From assembly GCA_964536805.1 (NCBI GenBank), contig CAZHYQ010000013.1:16747-80746 (forward strand): a stretch of 64,000 nt of DNA. The letters are read 5' to 3'. The notes under the pieces are model-generated. The model worked only from the letters and a program-made list of their open reading frames with translations. It searched no databases and was not told the DNA's origin. This document shows positions 25,515 to 35,007 of this stretch, piece by piece. The stretch comes from Longilinea sp964536805 (GTDB taxonomy: Bacteria; Chloroflexota; Anaerolineae; Anaerolineales; Anaerolineaceae). Each line of letters starts with the position of its first letter. Positions within the stretch are counted from its first letter, which is position 1. The position numbers were made by a program, and so were the translations under genes.

Positions 25515-28223
25515 ATGATTCCCGAAAACGAGCCAATCCTCCCCCCATCTGAAAACTTACTGCCCACCCCGCTGGCGAGCCGTCCTTTTGCGCGGGCGTT
25601 GCGTTACATTCTGCGGCGGGTGCTGGTCATCTTCCTGACCATCGTGGCGGGCGTGTTCATCACCGTGGTCGTGGCCAACCGCGGCGGCCTGCTGGACCGC
25701 ATCGCCAGGGATGGCGTCAACGCCGAGATCCGCCAGCTTCAATTTCAGGGCCGCATCGCGCCGAATCAAATCGAACCCTTCCGCAGCCAGATGGAAACCG
25801 CCCTGGGGGTATCACTGCCGTTCTGGCCCAAGCACTTGCTCTATACCTACCGGGCGCTCACACTCAGCTGGGGCGATGTTGCCAACCGGAGCGTGTTTGG
25901 CATGTACATCGAGACGCTCTCCGGCAAGGTCCAGGTGTTTGACAGCCGCACCATCATCCTGGCGCAGCTGCCCAATACGCTGCTGCTTTCCGGCTGCGCC
26001 TATCTGCTGCTGATGCTGATCGGCATCCCGCTGGCGTTGTTCCTCAGCCAGCACGAAGGCCGCTGGTTCGACCGGCTGATCGCCATTCTGACGCCCGTCT
26101 CATCTGTGCCCAGCTGGGTCATTGGCATTCTGCTGGTGATGCTTTTCGCTGTCCAGTTCCACCTGTTCCCGGTTGCCAAAATGATCAGCCCGCCCCCGCC
26201 CGAAACCAGCTGGGAGCGCATCATCCAGATTGCCTATCACCTGGCCCTGCCGGTGGCAGCCATCGTGCTCAGCCTGATCTTCCAACTGGTCAACAACTGG
26301 CGCACATTTCTGCTGATCTATTCGGAAGAAGATTACGTCTACCTGGGCCGGGCCAAGGGCCTATCGGAGCGGGTCGTTCATTTGCGTTACATTCTGCGGC
26401 CCGTGCTGCCCTACCTGCTGACCGGCCTTGCCCTCAGCCTGGCGGGTTTCTGGCAAACCATCACCGCCCTGGAATATTTTTTTGACTGGCCGGGCATTGG
26501 CAGCCTGTACGTCAACGCCCTGCCGAATTTCAAAGGCGAATCGATCTACCCGGGCGAGATGAGCATCATGGTCGGCATCGTGGTCTTGTTCGCCTATCTG
26601 TTGGGACTGACGGTCTTTGTGCTGGATTTTGTCTATGTGCTGGTCGACCCGCGCCTGCGCCTGGGGGAGGAAGAACCGCGTCTTTTTGCGGCCAGCCTGG
26701 GTCAAAGGAAGAATTGGCTGGATGGTCTGAAATCCCTGCTGCAAAAACGCAGGGCTGAACCGCTTCTTCAACGCAAACGCCTCAAGCTGCGCCTGCCCGT
26801 AAAGGAATGGGGCGATACCCTGCGTCAGGCCGGCGCATCGGCAAAGCAATTGCAGCGCGAACTGGTGCGCTCGCCGGGCGCCATGGTGGGTCTGGCCCTG
26901 ATCTCCCTGCTGGTGCTGGGTTCCATCGCGGTGATGGTGTTTTTGCCGTACCAATCGATTGGCCGGCAGTGGGAAGCCAGCGCGACCGCCAACCCGACCA
27001 AAGCCAGGCTGGGGCTGCCCAAATGGCTGAACTGGTTCCGCCAGAACGACCTGCCGTCCACCATCGTGCTCGACAGCCGGGCAGGCGGCGTGATGAAACG
27101 GATCGCGCAGACCCCGGACCAGGGCAGCACGGTGCAACTTGAATTCACCTTTGAGTATCCCTATAAAGAGTTCCCCAGCGACATCTCGCTGTACGTCCAC
27201 TCGCAGTATGCCGAAAAAAAGCCCTTCCTCTCGCTGACCTGGATCACGCCGGACACCCGGGTGATCAAACTGAAGGACACCAGCACTTCCAGGGAAATGA
27301 CCTATTCGCTCAGCGAAATTGGCAACGTGCCCTACCGGCGCGAACTGGAGGCTCATAAGAACTGGAAGGCCTGGTTCATCACCTCCGGCAACTACCCCAC
27401 CCCGGCTTATTACCTGCTGATGGCCGACCCGAACGCCAGCCAGGCGAAAGCGCTGCCCGGGCTCTACACCCTGCGCGTCGAAGGCACCTTCTTCGAGCCG
27501 GGCGGCGACCTGGAGGCCCAGTTGGTGGTCTTTGGCAGGGTGGAGGGTTGGGCCGGCACCGATAACCTGCGGCGCGACCTGGCGGTGCCGCTGCTGTGGG
27601 GTCTGCCCATCGCGCTGGCGGTCGGCAGCATCGGCGCCATTGCCACCACGCTGCTGTCCATCCTGATTGCTGCGGCCGGCGCCTGGTTCGGCGGCTGGGT
27701 GGATGCCCTGATCCAGCGCGCCATCGAGGCCAGCCTGATTTTGCCGGTGCTGGCCATCGGGGTGATCTTCAATGCCTTTTACGGCTTCAACCTGTGGCTG
27801 ATTCTGGGATTGATGGTGCTGATCAATGTGTTGGGCAGCCCCACCAAGTCCTTCCGGGCCGCCTTTTTGCAGGTGAAGTCGGCCGATTACATCGAAGCCG
27901 CGCGCGTTTACGGCGCCAGCAACTGGCGCATCATCCGCAGTTACCTCATTCCGCGCATCCTGCCGGTGGTGATCCCGCAAATCGTCACGCTCGTCCCAAA
28001 CTTTTTCTTCCTGGAAGCCACGCTGGCCATCTTCAACATCAGTGATCCGCGCTATCCCACCTGGGGACGGGTGATCTACGACGGGCTGCGCTACGGTGCG
28101 GCCTACGGTTCGCGCTTCTGGGTGCTGGAACCGATTGCCTTGATGCTGCTGACCGGGCTTTCCTTTGTGCTGCTCGGCTTTGCGCTCAACCGCATTCTTA
28201 ATCCGCGCCTGCGCGAGGTGTAA
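25515..28223 (+). CDS. Fused peptide/oligopeptide ABC permease (DppB-DppC type)
   Basis: A 902-residue protein. Residues 25-375 form a DppB-like permease with the ILRPVLPYLLTGLALSLAGFW and EYFFDWPGIGSLYVNAL segments. Residues 440-900 form a DppC-like permease carrying a long extracytoplasmic insert (about 490-670) before EAARVYGASNWRIIRSYLIP. A single chain would supply both membrane halves. No binding protein or ATPase lies beside it, so the substrate is unknown. No Shine-Dalgarno site is visible before the ATG. Confidence 0.88.
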   Translation: MIPENEPILPPSENLLPTPLASRPFARALRYILRRVLVIFLTIVAGVFITVVVANRGGLLDRIARDGVNAEIRQLQFQGRIAPNQIEPFRSQMETALGVSLPFWPKHLLYTYRALTLSWGDVANRSVFGMYIETLSGKVQVFDSRTIILAQLPNTLLLSGCAYLLLMLIGIPLALFLSQHEGRWFDRLIAILTPVSSVPSWVIGILLVMLFAVQFHLFPVAKMISPPPPETSWERIIQIAYHLALPVAAIVLSLIFQLVNNWRTFLLIYSEEDYVYLGRAKGLSERVVHLRYILRPVLPYLLTGLALSLAGFWQTITALEYFFDWPGIGSLYVNALPNFKGESIYPGEMSIMVGIVVLFAYLLGLTVFVLDFVYVLVDPRLRLGEEEPRLFAASLGQRKNWLDGLKSLLQKRRAEPLLQRKRLKLRLPVKEWGDTLRQAGASAKQLQRELVRSPGAMVGLALISLLVLGSIAVMVFLPYQSIGRQWEASATANPTKARLGLPKWLNWFRQNDLPSTIVLDSRAGGVMKRIAQTPDQGSTVQLEFTFEYPYKEFPSDISLYVHSQYAEKKPFLSLTWITPDTRVIKLKDTSTSREMTYSLSEIGNVPYRRELEAHKNWKAWFITSGNYPTPAYYLLMADPNASQAKALPGLYTLRVEGTFFEPGGDLEAQLVVFGRVEGWAGTDNLRRDLAVPLLWGLPIALAVGSIGAIATTLLSILIAAAGAWFGGWVDALIQRAIEASLILPVLAIGVIFNAFYGFNLWLILGLMVLINVLGSPTKSFRAAFLQVKSADYIEAARVYGASNWRIIRSYLIPRILPVVIPQIVTLVPNFFFLEATLAIFNISDPRYPTWGRVIYDGLRYGAAYGSRFWVLEPIALMLLTGLSFVLLGFALNRILNPRLREV

Positions 28224-28743
28224 GGTCAATCCGACGTCGATTAGCACCATTCACCGGCTCTTGACGTCGGGTTACGGGTGCAGTCGCTTCCGTTTTACCA
28301 TTTTTTCCACAGGCAACCCCATTCATCGCCTCGTGACGTCGGTTCTCCGGGGCAATTGATTAGCCTCAAGGATTATTTTCAGGCTGCCCCTCCGAACCGA
28401 CCTACGCATGGCTTTCTTTTCCATAAAAATATCGAGGGTAGGTCGGATCGGAGGGGACTTCGGAATTCAGGTAGATTAAACGTGCACTTCCCCGGAGATC
28501 CGACGTCCAAAACCGAAGTATCGGGGCGGCCTCCGCGTTTTACCTCTCCCCTGCTCACTGCGTTCGCTGCCCCTCTCCGTTAACGGAGAGGGGATTGAGG
28601 GGTGAGGTTTTTTTAGCCATCGATTAACACCAGTCACAGGCTCTTGACGTCGATTTTCAGAGCAAGTGCCCGACTACCGCCTGGGTTGTTTGCGCGATCC
28701 GGTTCCCGCATCAACGCCTCACGAATACCACCTCATGGCTCTT
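28224..28743. repeat. Intergenic REPIN-like cluster after the fused permease
   Basis: A partial unit (28229-28290, two GACGTC ends with a CACCATTCACCGGCTC linker), then hairpins 28334-28405 (minus) and 28438-28507 (plus) as an inverted doublet. CCCCTCTCCGTTAACGGAGA at 28571-28590 is an additional small hairpin. No gene is seen. Confidence 0.8.
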
Positions 28744-29928
28744 CTACAAATATTCGTGCAGCTGCCTGGCGCGGCGCGGGTGGCGCAAACGCCGCAGCGC
28801 CTTGCTTTCAATCTGGCGGATGCGTTCGCGCGTCAGGCCAAATTTCTGGCCAACCTCTTCCAGCGTATACGTGCGGCCGTTCTCCAACCCAAAACGCAGC
28901 CGTAAAATGCGCGCCTCGCGCGGCGGCAGCGTTTCGAGCACTTCTTCCACTTTTTCGCGCAGCAATTTGGTGTAAGCGCTTTGAATGGGCGTGGGCGTGT
29001 TTTGATCTTCCACAAACTGGCCCAGCTCCGAATCTTCCTCGTCGTCGTTGATGGGGCTCTCCAGCGAAAGCGGCAGCCACGAAACGCGCATCATCCAGTC
29101 CACCTTGGTGAGCGGCACGTTCAACTCCACCGCCAGTTCTTCGGTGGTCGGCGAACGCCCCAGCTTCTGTTCCATCTCGTGCGTGGTGCGGTAAAGCTGA
29201 CGGATGCGGTCGACCATGTGCACCGGCACGCGGATGGTTCGGCCCTGGTCGGCGATGGAACGGGTGATGGTCTGGCGGATCCACCAGGTGGCATAGGTGG
29301 AGAAGCGGAAACCGCGCTCGACCTCGTATTTTTCCACGGCTTTCATCAGCCCCAGGTTGCCCTCTTGAATCAGGTCCAAAAAGGGCACGCCGCGGCCGAT
29401 GTAGCGCTTGGCGATGCTCACCACCAGGCGGGTGTTGGCCTTGATAATGTGCTCGCGCGCCAAAATGCCGTCCTCGATTTGCTGTTCCAGCTCCTCGCGC
29501 CGCTCCGGCGGTGTATGGCCGTTGGAACGCAGCAGCGCGCGTTTGGCCGTGCGTCCGCGGTTGATGCGCTGTGCCAGCCCTACTTCCTCCTCGGCTGAAA
29601 GCAGCGCCACCCGCGACATTTCCTTGAGGTAAAGCCCGATGGTATCGTCGGTCGAAACCGGTTCCAAGTCGGCGAAAGGATTCAGATCCGAATCGATCGG
29701 TGAATCATCGCCGTCGTCATAATAATAAGGCGTTTGTTCGTGGTCCAAAATGTCCACGCCGCGCCGGCGCAGCATGAGCATGACCGCTTCCAGGTGTTCC
29801 GCGTCGCGGCTGACATCAGGATAGACTTCAATCAAATCATCTGTGGTTAAATAGCCCTGCACATCTGCTTTTTCGAGCAGCATATTGAGAATTTCTACAT
29901 TTCGAATGCGTCTACCCGGATTCGCCAC
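28744..29928 (-). CDS. rpoD: Primary RNA polymerase sigma factor
   Basis: A 394-residue protein from GTG 29928, with AGGAGG six bases upstream. Region 1.1-like residues 10-65 are followed by 1.2 (DTIGLYLKEMSRVALLSAEE), regions 2.1-2.4 (DLIQEGNLGLMKAVEKYE, FSTYATWWIRQTITRSIADQ), region 3 and a region 4.2 helix-turn-helix (LEEVGQKFGLTRERIRQIES). It recognises -35/-10 promoters such as the TTGACA/TATAAT sites seen elsewhere in the window. The acidic non-conserved segment is short. Transcribed leftwards, near the candidate origin. Confidence 0.95.
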   Translation of the reverse strand: MANPGRRIRNVEILNMLLEKADVQGYLTTDDLIEVYPDVSRDAEHLEAVMLMLRRRGVDILDHEQTPYYYDDGDDSPIDSDLNPFADLEPVSTDDTIGLYLKEMSRVALLSAEEEVGLAQRINRGRTAKRALLRSNGHTPPERREELEQQIEDGILAREHIIKANTRLVVSIAKRYIGRGVPFLDLIQEGNLGLMKAVEKYEVERGFRFSTYATWWIRQTITRSIADQGRTIRVPVHMVDRIRQLYRTTHEMEQKLGRSPTTEELAVELNVPLTKVDWMMRVSWLPLSLESPINDDEEDSELGQFVEDQNTPTPIQSAYTKLLREKVEEVLETLPPREARILRLRFGLENGRTYTLEEVGQKFGLTRERIRQIESKALRRLRHPRRARQLHEYL

Positions 29929-30069
29929 CCGCGTCCTCCTAGGTTTTTGAAGAACCTGCCGATTCTTTCACCGGCATTGCAAACGCAGATTACGGTTGCA
30001 AGTTTCGGGCTCTTCAAATCAGTGCATGAAAGTATGTTCGATCCCCCGGATAAGTTAACGATAGACCGG

Positions 30070-30564
30070 CTAATCCACCACAACCTGCGCCTGATGTGAA
30101 CAGGTTGTTTCGTTCAAATTGACGCCGCACTCCAGACATAAACCGCGGCAATCGGGCCTGCAGATCGGTTTAATCGGTACCTCCAGCAGTAAATATTCGC
30201 GAACCAGCGGGGCCAGATCAATATTGCCGTCCTCAGCGAGAACAAGTCCCGAATCGGTCACTTGATTGTATTTGAAGGCAAATAATTCTTGATATTGGGT
30301 ATGAACCGGCTGCTTGAATTCGGTCAGGCAGCGCACGCACTCGAGGGTCGTAATGGCTTGAAAATCCCCATCGACCAGAATGCCCTGTCCGGTTTTGGAA
30401 ACCCGCGCCGTCCCCGAAAAATTGCTTGCCGGGAGATCTTCCCAGATGGATAACTGCTCAAATTCGAAGGGAATATCGCGATAAGTCCCGACAGGTTGAT
30501 TGATTAAAAAGCCAACATTAAGACGTAATGGGTAACGGGGGTTCACAATGAATTTACCAGACAT
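30070..30564 (-). CDS. DUF177 (YceD) protein
   Basis: A 164-residue protein with the YceD core: a beta-rich N-terminal half, ECVRCLTEFKQPV, and C-terminal CRPDCRGLCLECGVNLNE with a Cys cluster. YceD is linked to 23S rRNA processing and is usually followed by rpmF (L32). Here the next 130 bases hold no L32 gene, so the usual pair is broken. It is divergent from rdgB. Confidence 0.85.
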   Translation of the reverse strand: MSGKFIVNPRYPLRLNVGFLINQPVGTYRDIPFEFEQLSIWEDLPASNFSGTARVSKTGQGILVDGDFQAITTLECVRCLTEFKQPVHTQYQELFAFKYNQVTDSGLVLAEDGNIDLAPLVREYLLLEVPIKPICRPDCRGLCLECGVNLNETTCSHQAQVVVD

Positions 30565-30653
30565 GAGTATAATTTATAACGTATAGATTATAGCAAGCTG
30601 ACACTGTCTAGTCAAGTTATTATGATTAAATATATAAATATTGAGTTTATATC

Positions 30654-31247
30654 ATGCTGCGCCTGCTGATAGCCACCACCAACCCCGGAAAACTGGCCGA
30701 ATTTCGCGAACTGCTGGCCGGCCTGGCCGTGGAGTGCGTGCTGCCGGTTTACGACCTGCGCGTGCTGGAAGATGGCACCAGCTATGCCGATAATGCCGCC
30801 CTCAAGGCGCGCGCCTACGCGCTCGACAGCGGTCTGACCGCCCTGGCGGACGATTCGGGATTGGAAGTGGACGCGCTGGACGGCGCGCCCGGGCTGCATT
30901 CGGCGCGGTATTCATCCTTAACCAATGCCAGCGATGCCGACCGGCGCGCCCTGCTGCTGCAAAACCTGCGCGGCCAGCCGCAGCCGTGGACGGCGCACTT
31001 CCATTGCACCGTCGCCATCGCCCGGCCGGATGGCAGGCTGTATCTCAGCGAGGGGGATGTGTACGGGCAAATCCTGCCGGAAGAACGCGGCCACAACGGT
31101 TTCGGCTACGATGCCCTCTTCCTGCTGCCCGGCCTGGGCCTCACCATGGCCGAACTTACCAATGAACAAAAAAACCGTCTCAGCCACCGCGCGCTGGCGG
31201 TGCATGCGGCCTTGCCAACCTTGCACAGGTTGATCCGCGCGGCATAA
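30654..31247 (+). CDS. rdgB: Non-canonical purine NTP pyrophosphatase (RdgB/HAM1)
   Basis: A 197-residue protein with IATTNPGKLAEFRELL at the N-terminus, LADDSGLEVDALDGAPGLHSARYS and HNGFGYDALF. These are the substrate-binding and metal-binding motifs of the HAM1 family, which hydrolyses dITP, ITP and XTP to keep them out of DNA. No good ribosome binding site is visible before the ATG. Transcribed toward spoVS. Confidence 0.95.
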   Translation: MLRLLIATTNPGKLAEFRELLAGLAVECVLPVYDLRVLEDGTSYADNAALKARAYALDSGLTALADDSGLEVDALDGAPGLHSARYSSLTNASDADRRALLLQNLRGQPQPWTAHFHCTVAIARPDGRLYLSEGDVYGQILPEERGHNGFGYDALFLLPGLGLTMAELTNEQKNRLSHRALAVHAALPTLHRLIRAA

Positions 31248-31274
31248 GCAGATTTCAATTTACCCATAACATGC

Positions 31275-31296
31275 AAGGCTGTCTCACGGCAGCCTT
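31275..31296. terminator. Possible bidirectional stem between rdgB and spoVS
   Basis: AAGGCTG and CAGCCTT flank an eight-base loop between two converging genes. The T tract is poor on both strands, so a terminator role is tentative. Confidence 0.35.
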
Positions 31297-31350
31297 GTTA
31301 AGAACAAGCCCGTATTTATTTATGCAGGTTCGTGAGCAAAGCGCGGCGCG

Positions 31351-31611
31351 TTAACGCGGTTCGACCACCAATTTTACGGCGGTGCGGGTTTTCCCGTCAA
31401 TTTCCACGTCGACAAATTCCGGTATGCACACCACGGCAATACCGTCTTCGGCCAGGTAACCCTTGGCCAGAACCAGCGCCTTGACGGCCTGGTTTACCGC
31501 TCCTGCGCCGATGGCCTGAACCTCGGCGCGTTTATGCTCTCGAACCACCCCGGCTATTGCCCCCGCTACAGCGGCAGTGCGGGAGTTCGCTTTGACCTTG
31601 ATGATGTCCAT
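31351..31611 (-). CDS. spoVS: Stage V sporulation protein S
   Basis: An 86-residue protein, MDIIKVKANSRTAAVAGAIA and GAGAVNQAVKALVLAKGYLA, nearly identical in pattern to SpoVS/Alba-like proteins. The start at 31611 is supported by GGGAGGG upstream; a longer frame exists but its N-terminus is unlike the family. SpoVS occurs in many bacteria that do not sporulate, where it probably binds nucleic acid. Its position beside the candidate oriC is notable. Confidence 0.92.
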   Translation of the reverse strand: MDIIKVKANSRTAAVAGAIAGVVREHKRAEVQAIGAGAVNQAVKALVLAKGYLAEDGIAVVCIPEFVDVEIDGKTRTAVKLVVEPR

Positions 31612-31671
31612 TGGATGCCCTCCCTTCAGGGTTTGTTTGGGTGCCTGGCAATCAGCAATTTCAGGGGTCAA

Positions 31672-32330
31672 GGTTCAATCTACTAAGTAGATAATCTTGA
31701 TGTAAAAAATTGTACAAGAAACGCTGGAGAAAAACAAGAATTGATTTCTTAACTCTTTAATAGAATGTAAATGATTTAGTAGTTAATAGTAGAGTCTGTG
31801 GATATGTGGATAAACCCTCAAAAAAGGCGGAATCACCGTAAATGTGGGGGTGAGGGTTTGCTGCCTGCCCAGACACGGCGTTAGAGAACAGCCCCGCTTA
31901 ATGAATAACTCTGTGGATAAAAATGGGATCATTTTATTTGACGGACGCTGAATTTTTGGACTATTTTTTCCGCGAGCTTTCATCTGCTGTTGGAACAAGT
32001 GTACCCCCCATATATGGGGGTTGCATTTGCGATTGTGACATTTGAGAATGGAAAAGAAGTTCGAAGTTATCCACAGACAGGTACAGTTATCCACAGTTTT
32101 CCCCAGGTTATCCACAGTTTTTGACCTTAAAATTTTCGAATAGTTGCAAACGATTCTGCGCATAGGAAAAAATAGACCGGCATATCTGGCGGATAAATAA
32201 AAGGACTTTTTTCATCGTAGATGGTGCAGATGACTTGCAAAACGTACTCAATTTGGATTTCTTCACCAAATCTGAACAACTATCGAGTAAACTATACCCA
32301 GTTAAAAAGCAGACGCGGGGTCGTTTCATC
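31672..32330. other. oriC: Candidate chromosomal replication origin (oriC)
   Basis: A gene-free, AT-rich stretch. Five perfect 9-base DnaA boxes TTATCCACA lie at 31805-31813 and 31912-31920 (minus strand) and at 32067-32075, 32087-32095 and 32108-32116 (plus strand). One box with a single mismatch is at 31797-31805. The three plus-strand boxes are spaced 20 and 21 bases, about two helical turns. AT-rich flanks at 31680-31795 and 32117-32220 could be unwinding regions. The mostly divergent gene orientation on either side supports it. dnaA is not in the window. Confidence 0.8.
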
Positions 32331-32377
32331 GCCGTCCCGCGGGAACACCATTTTTTGCGATGCAAGCGGAGAAGATT

Positions 32378-33643
32378 ATGAAGTTGAATAACAAGGGGCT
32401 TTCGCGCACCCTGGCGGCAGCCGCATTCATTTTCCTGGTATTCACCCTGGCAGCCTGCCAGGCCAGCGCCACACCCACCGCCACAGCGACCGTGGTACCC
32501 ACTGAAACCGCCACGCCTGCCGCGGCTGCGCCGATTGTACTACCAGGAGCCACCACCACGGCCAGCGGGCTGCAGTATCTGGAAGAAAAAGCCGGCACCG
32601 GCGCGGCGCCCAAGGTTGGCGATTTGATCACGATGGATTATATCGCCTCGCTGCCTGACGGCACCGAACTGGTCAACACCTACACCCAGGGCAAATCCGT
32701 CACCACTGTGTGGGGAAAAGCCCGCCTGCTGCCCGGTTGGGAAGAAGGCATTGGCTTGATGAAGAGCGGCGGCAAGGCCAAGTTCGTGCTGCCGCCTGAG
32801 TTGGCCTTTGGCGCCGAAGGGTACGGCAGCGTCGTCCCGGCCAATTCGCAGGTCGTGATTGAAGTCGAACTGCTGGGCATTGCCACGCCGCCGGTTCCCA
32901 CCGACATCAAGGCTGACCAACTGACCACCACCTCGACCGGTCTGCAATACTACGACATGGCTGTTGGCACTGGCGATCCGGCGGTGAAAAGTGCCAAGGT
33001 CACCACGCAGTACACCATCTGGCTCAAAACCGCCACGGGTTACGATTACATCGATTCCTCCAAGGACAGCTCGGCGCTCGATTTTGTCATCGGGCGCGGG
33101 GATGTGGTCTTCCCGGGTTGGGAAGAGGGCGTGACGGGCATGCAGGTGGGCGGCAAACGCTACCTGGTCATCCCGCCCGCGCTGGCCTTTGGCGAACAGT
33201 CCAACGGCGTCATCCCGGCCAACTCGACCCTGGTGATGGAAATTGAATTGACCGCCATGACCCCGCCGCAGACCATGACCAAGGTGGATGACAGCAAATT
33301 CACCACCACGGCCAGCGGTCTGAAGTATTACGATATGGTGGTCGGCACTGGGGATGCGGCCGCTTCCGGGCAGACGGTCAAGGTCAATTACACGGGCTGG
33401 CTGGAAGACGGCACGCAGTTCGACACGTCCGTCGGCAGCGGCTCGCCCTTCAGCTTTACGCTCGGCCAGGGCAGCGTCATTAAAGGTTGGGACGAAGGCC
33501 TGGTGGGCATGAAAGTGGGCGGCAAACGCCAGTTGATCATCCCGGCCGCCCTGGGTTACGGCGACACCGGCTCGGGCATCATCCCGGGCGGCGCCACGTT
33601 GATCTTTGAGGTCGAGCTGGTCGAGATCCAACCGGCGCAGTAA
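32378..33643 (+). CDS. Lipoprotein with three FKBP-type peptidyl-prolyl isomerase domains
   Basis: A 421-residue protein with lipobox TLAAC near residue 27 and a Thr/Ala/Pro linker. Three FKBP domains follow (about 60-170, 180-290 and 300-418). The third is the most canonical, with VKVNYTGWLEDGTQFDTSVG and GWDEGLVGMKVGGKRQLIIP. Domains 1 and 2 have substitutions in the FDSS-type loop (TELVNTYTQG, YIDSSKDSSALD) and may be mainly binding modules. It probably folds proteins outside the membrane. GGAGA lies upstream of the start at 32378. Confidence 0.9.
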   Translation: MKLNNKGLSRTLAAAAFIFLVFTLAACQASATPTATATVVPTETATPAAAAPIVLPGATTTASGLQYLEEKAGTGAAPKVGDLITMDYIASLPDGTELVNTYTQGKSVTTVWGKARLLPGWEEGIGLMKSGGKAKFVLPPELAFGAEGYGSVVPANSQVVIEVELLGIATPPVPTDIKADQLTTTSTGLQYYDMAVGTGDPAVKSAKVTTQYTIWLKTATGYDYIDSSKDSSALDFVIGRGDVVFPGWEEGVTGMQVGGKRYLVIPPALAFGEQSNGVIPANSTLVMEIELTAMTPPQTMTKVDDSKFTTTASGLKYYDMVVGTGDAAASGQTVKVNYTGWLEDGTQFDTSVGSGSPFSFTLGQGSVIKGWDEGLVGMKVGGKRQLIIPAALGYGDTGSGIIPGGATLIFEVELVEIQPAQ

Positions 33644-33669
33644 GATTTAGATCGATATAAAAAACCTGT

Positions 33670-33707
33670 AGGGGCGAGCCGCCGGCTCGCCCTTACTTTG
33701 TTTTTTT
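33670..33707 (+). terminator. Probable terminator of the FKBP gene
   Basis: GGGCGAGCC GCC GGCTCGCCC followed by CTTACTTTGTTTTTTT. The stem also belongs to the GGGCGAG repeat type, so a repeat may have been recruited as the terminator. Confidence 0.65.
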
Positions 33708-33738
33708 GAACCCTTTACAGGGCAGGCCGACCTACGGC
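33707..33738 (-). repeat. Partial REP-type arm
   Basis: AACCCTTTACAGGGCAGGCC followed by GACCTACGG, a right arm without its partner. The internal CCCTTTACAGGG is a small palindrome seen also at 25208 and near 63715. Confidence 0.55.
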
Positions 33739-33773
33739 TTCTGCTAATTTTCTAATGTGATCGCGCCATGGAT

Positions 33774-34910
33774 TTAAGCGATTTTCTCCAGCCATGTGCG
33801 CGCCTGCCTGGCCATGGTCACCTCGAAACATTCGGGCGCCTGTGGCCGCCCGGCGAGCTCAATCTTTGACGGGGTGCCTCTTTCGATTTCCCCGGCCAGC
33901 AATACCATCTGGAACAGACCCACCCGCAGCGCGGCCGAGGCGGTAAAGCCAAAACTCACCTGGGCCGCATCCCCCCGCCAACTGCAATCCCGCAAACCTT
34001 CGAGATAAGCTTCAAACAGGGTCTCACAGACTATCTCCGGCGGCTGATCCGGTAGATTGTTTTGGACGCCAAAGACAAACTGCCCAAGGTCGTCCCCCAA
34101 CGGCTCAATGCCTGCCATTGCCCAATCCAGCGCCACGGTCAGCTCCCGTTCGCCGTCCTGGCGCGATTTGAAATTGGATGGGTAGGTATCGCCGTGCGAA
34201 AGGGTTTGAGGCAGGCGCTCCAGTGCAGCCAGATAGCGGTCGCTGTCCAATAGCATTTGCCGGAAAGGATCGGCACCCGGTTGGGCGTATCGTTCCAGGA
34301 CCCGCGGGTGATTCCAGGGGAAATCCTCCCCGGTTGGTATCGAGTCGATCCATTGTTTCATCCGGCGCCGGTCCAGCCAGTCGAAGTCCGGCAGCGGGCG
34401 CGTGGTCAGAAAATATGCATTCAAGCGTCCCAGGTGGCGAGCGGTCAACGTGTAACGATCGAGATTCCAGCGGTCGCTGTTGGCATCGCGGATATCCTCC
34501 AACCACAGCCAGGCGATGTCTCCGGGCAACTCAGCCGTGCCAAAGCAGCGCGGCGCCGTCAGCCCTTCGGGCAGGTCGGCGAGCAGGTTGGAGGAATACA
34601 GCCGGACTTCCCGCTTCCAGTAGTTCCAGTGGGAGGGGTCGTTGCCCTCGCCCATGTTTTGCCAGCCAATGTTGGCAGGCGACTGGATGACCTTGAGTAT
34701 CACCGACCAGGGTAGGCGCTGTGCGCAGTCCTGCCCGGTGCCCTCGAAGCGGTACAGTCCCACGCTCACGGGGTTGCCGGCGCTGCCGCCCAACTGGCTG
34801 ACGCGCCAGTCGTTGATCTCGACGGAAGGGCGGCCCAACGATTGACGCACCACCGGTGCCAGAACGGCCGCGTCGATCGCAGCCAACACGGAAGGAGGGG
34901 TATTTTCCAT
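33774..34910 (-). CDS. Phosphotransferase of the aminoglycoside phosphotransferase (APH) superfamily
   Basis: A 378-residue protein with the kinase-like catalytic motif LSHGDTYPSNF (Brenner motif, about residues 235-245) and the metal-binding LDWAMAGIEPLGDDLGQF. The N-terminal nucleotide lobe is diverged (VGLYRFEGTGQD, ILKVIQSP). The family phosphorylates small molecules including antibiotics, choline and sugars. The substrate here is unknown, and nothing indicates antibiotic resistance. Confidence 0.85.
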   Translation of the reverse strand: MENTPPSVLAAIDAAVLAPVVRQSLGRPSVEINDWRVSQLGGSAGNPVSVGLYRFEGTGQDCAQRLPWSVILKVIQSPANIGWQNMGEGNDPSHWNYWKREVRLYSSNLLADLPEGLTAPRCFGTAELPGDIAWLWLEDIRDANSDRWNLDRYTLTARHLGRLNAYFLTTRPLPDFDWLDRRRMKQWIDSIPTGEDFPWNHPRVLERYAQPGADPFRQMLLDSDRYLAALERLPQTLSHGDTYPSNFKSRQDGERELTVALDWAMAGIEPLGDDLGQFVFGVQNNLPDQPPEIVCETLFEAYLEGLRDCSWRGDAAQVSFGFTASAALRVGLFQMVLLAGEIERGTPSKIELAGRPQAPECFEVTMARQARTWLEKIA

Positions 34911-35007
34911 AGCAAACCTTATGATTACCGATAATGTTTATATGGAACATCAATATACTGGAAATGGCGCGCGAAAACAATCACCAAAAACGGGCATCAT
35001 CGGCGCG

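Noticed and set aside
26361..28250. 629-codon minus-strand frame
   Set aside because: It is opposite the fused permease and its translation is a His/Gln/Gly-rich shadow without family features.
33774..34910. Aminoglycoside resistance gene
   Set aside because: The fold is APH-like, but nothing indicates that an antibiotic is the substrate.
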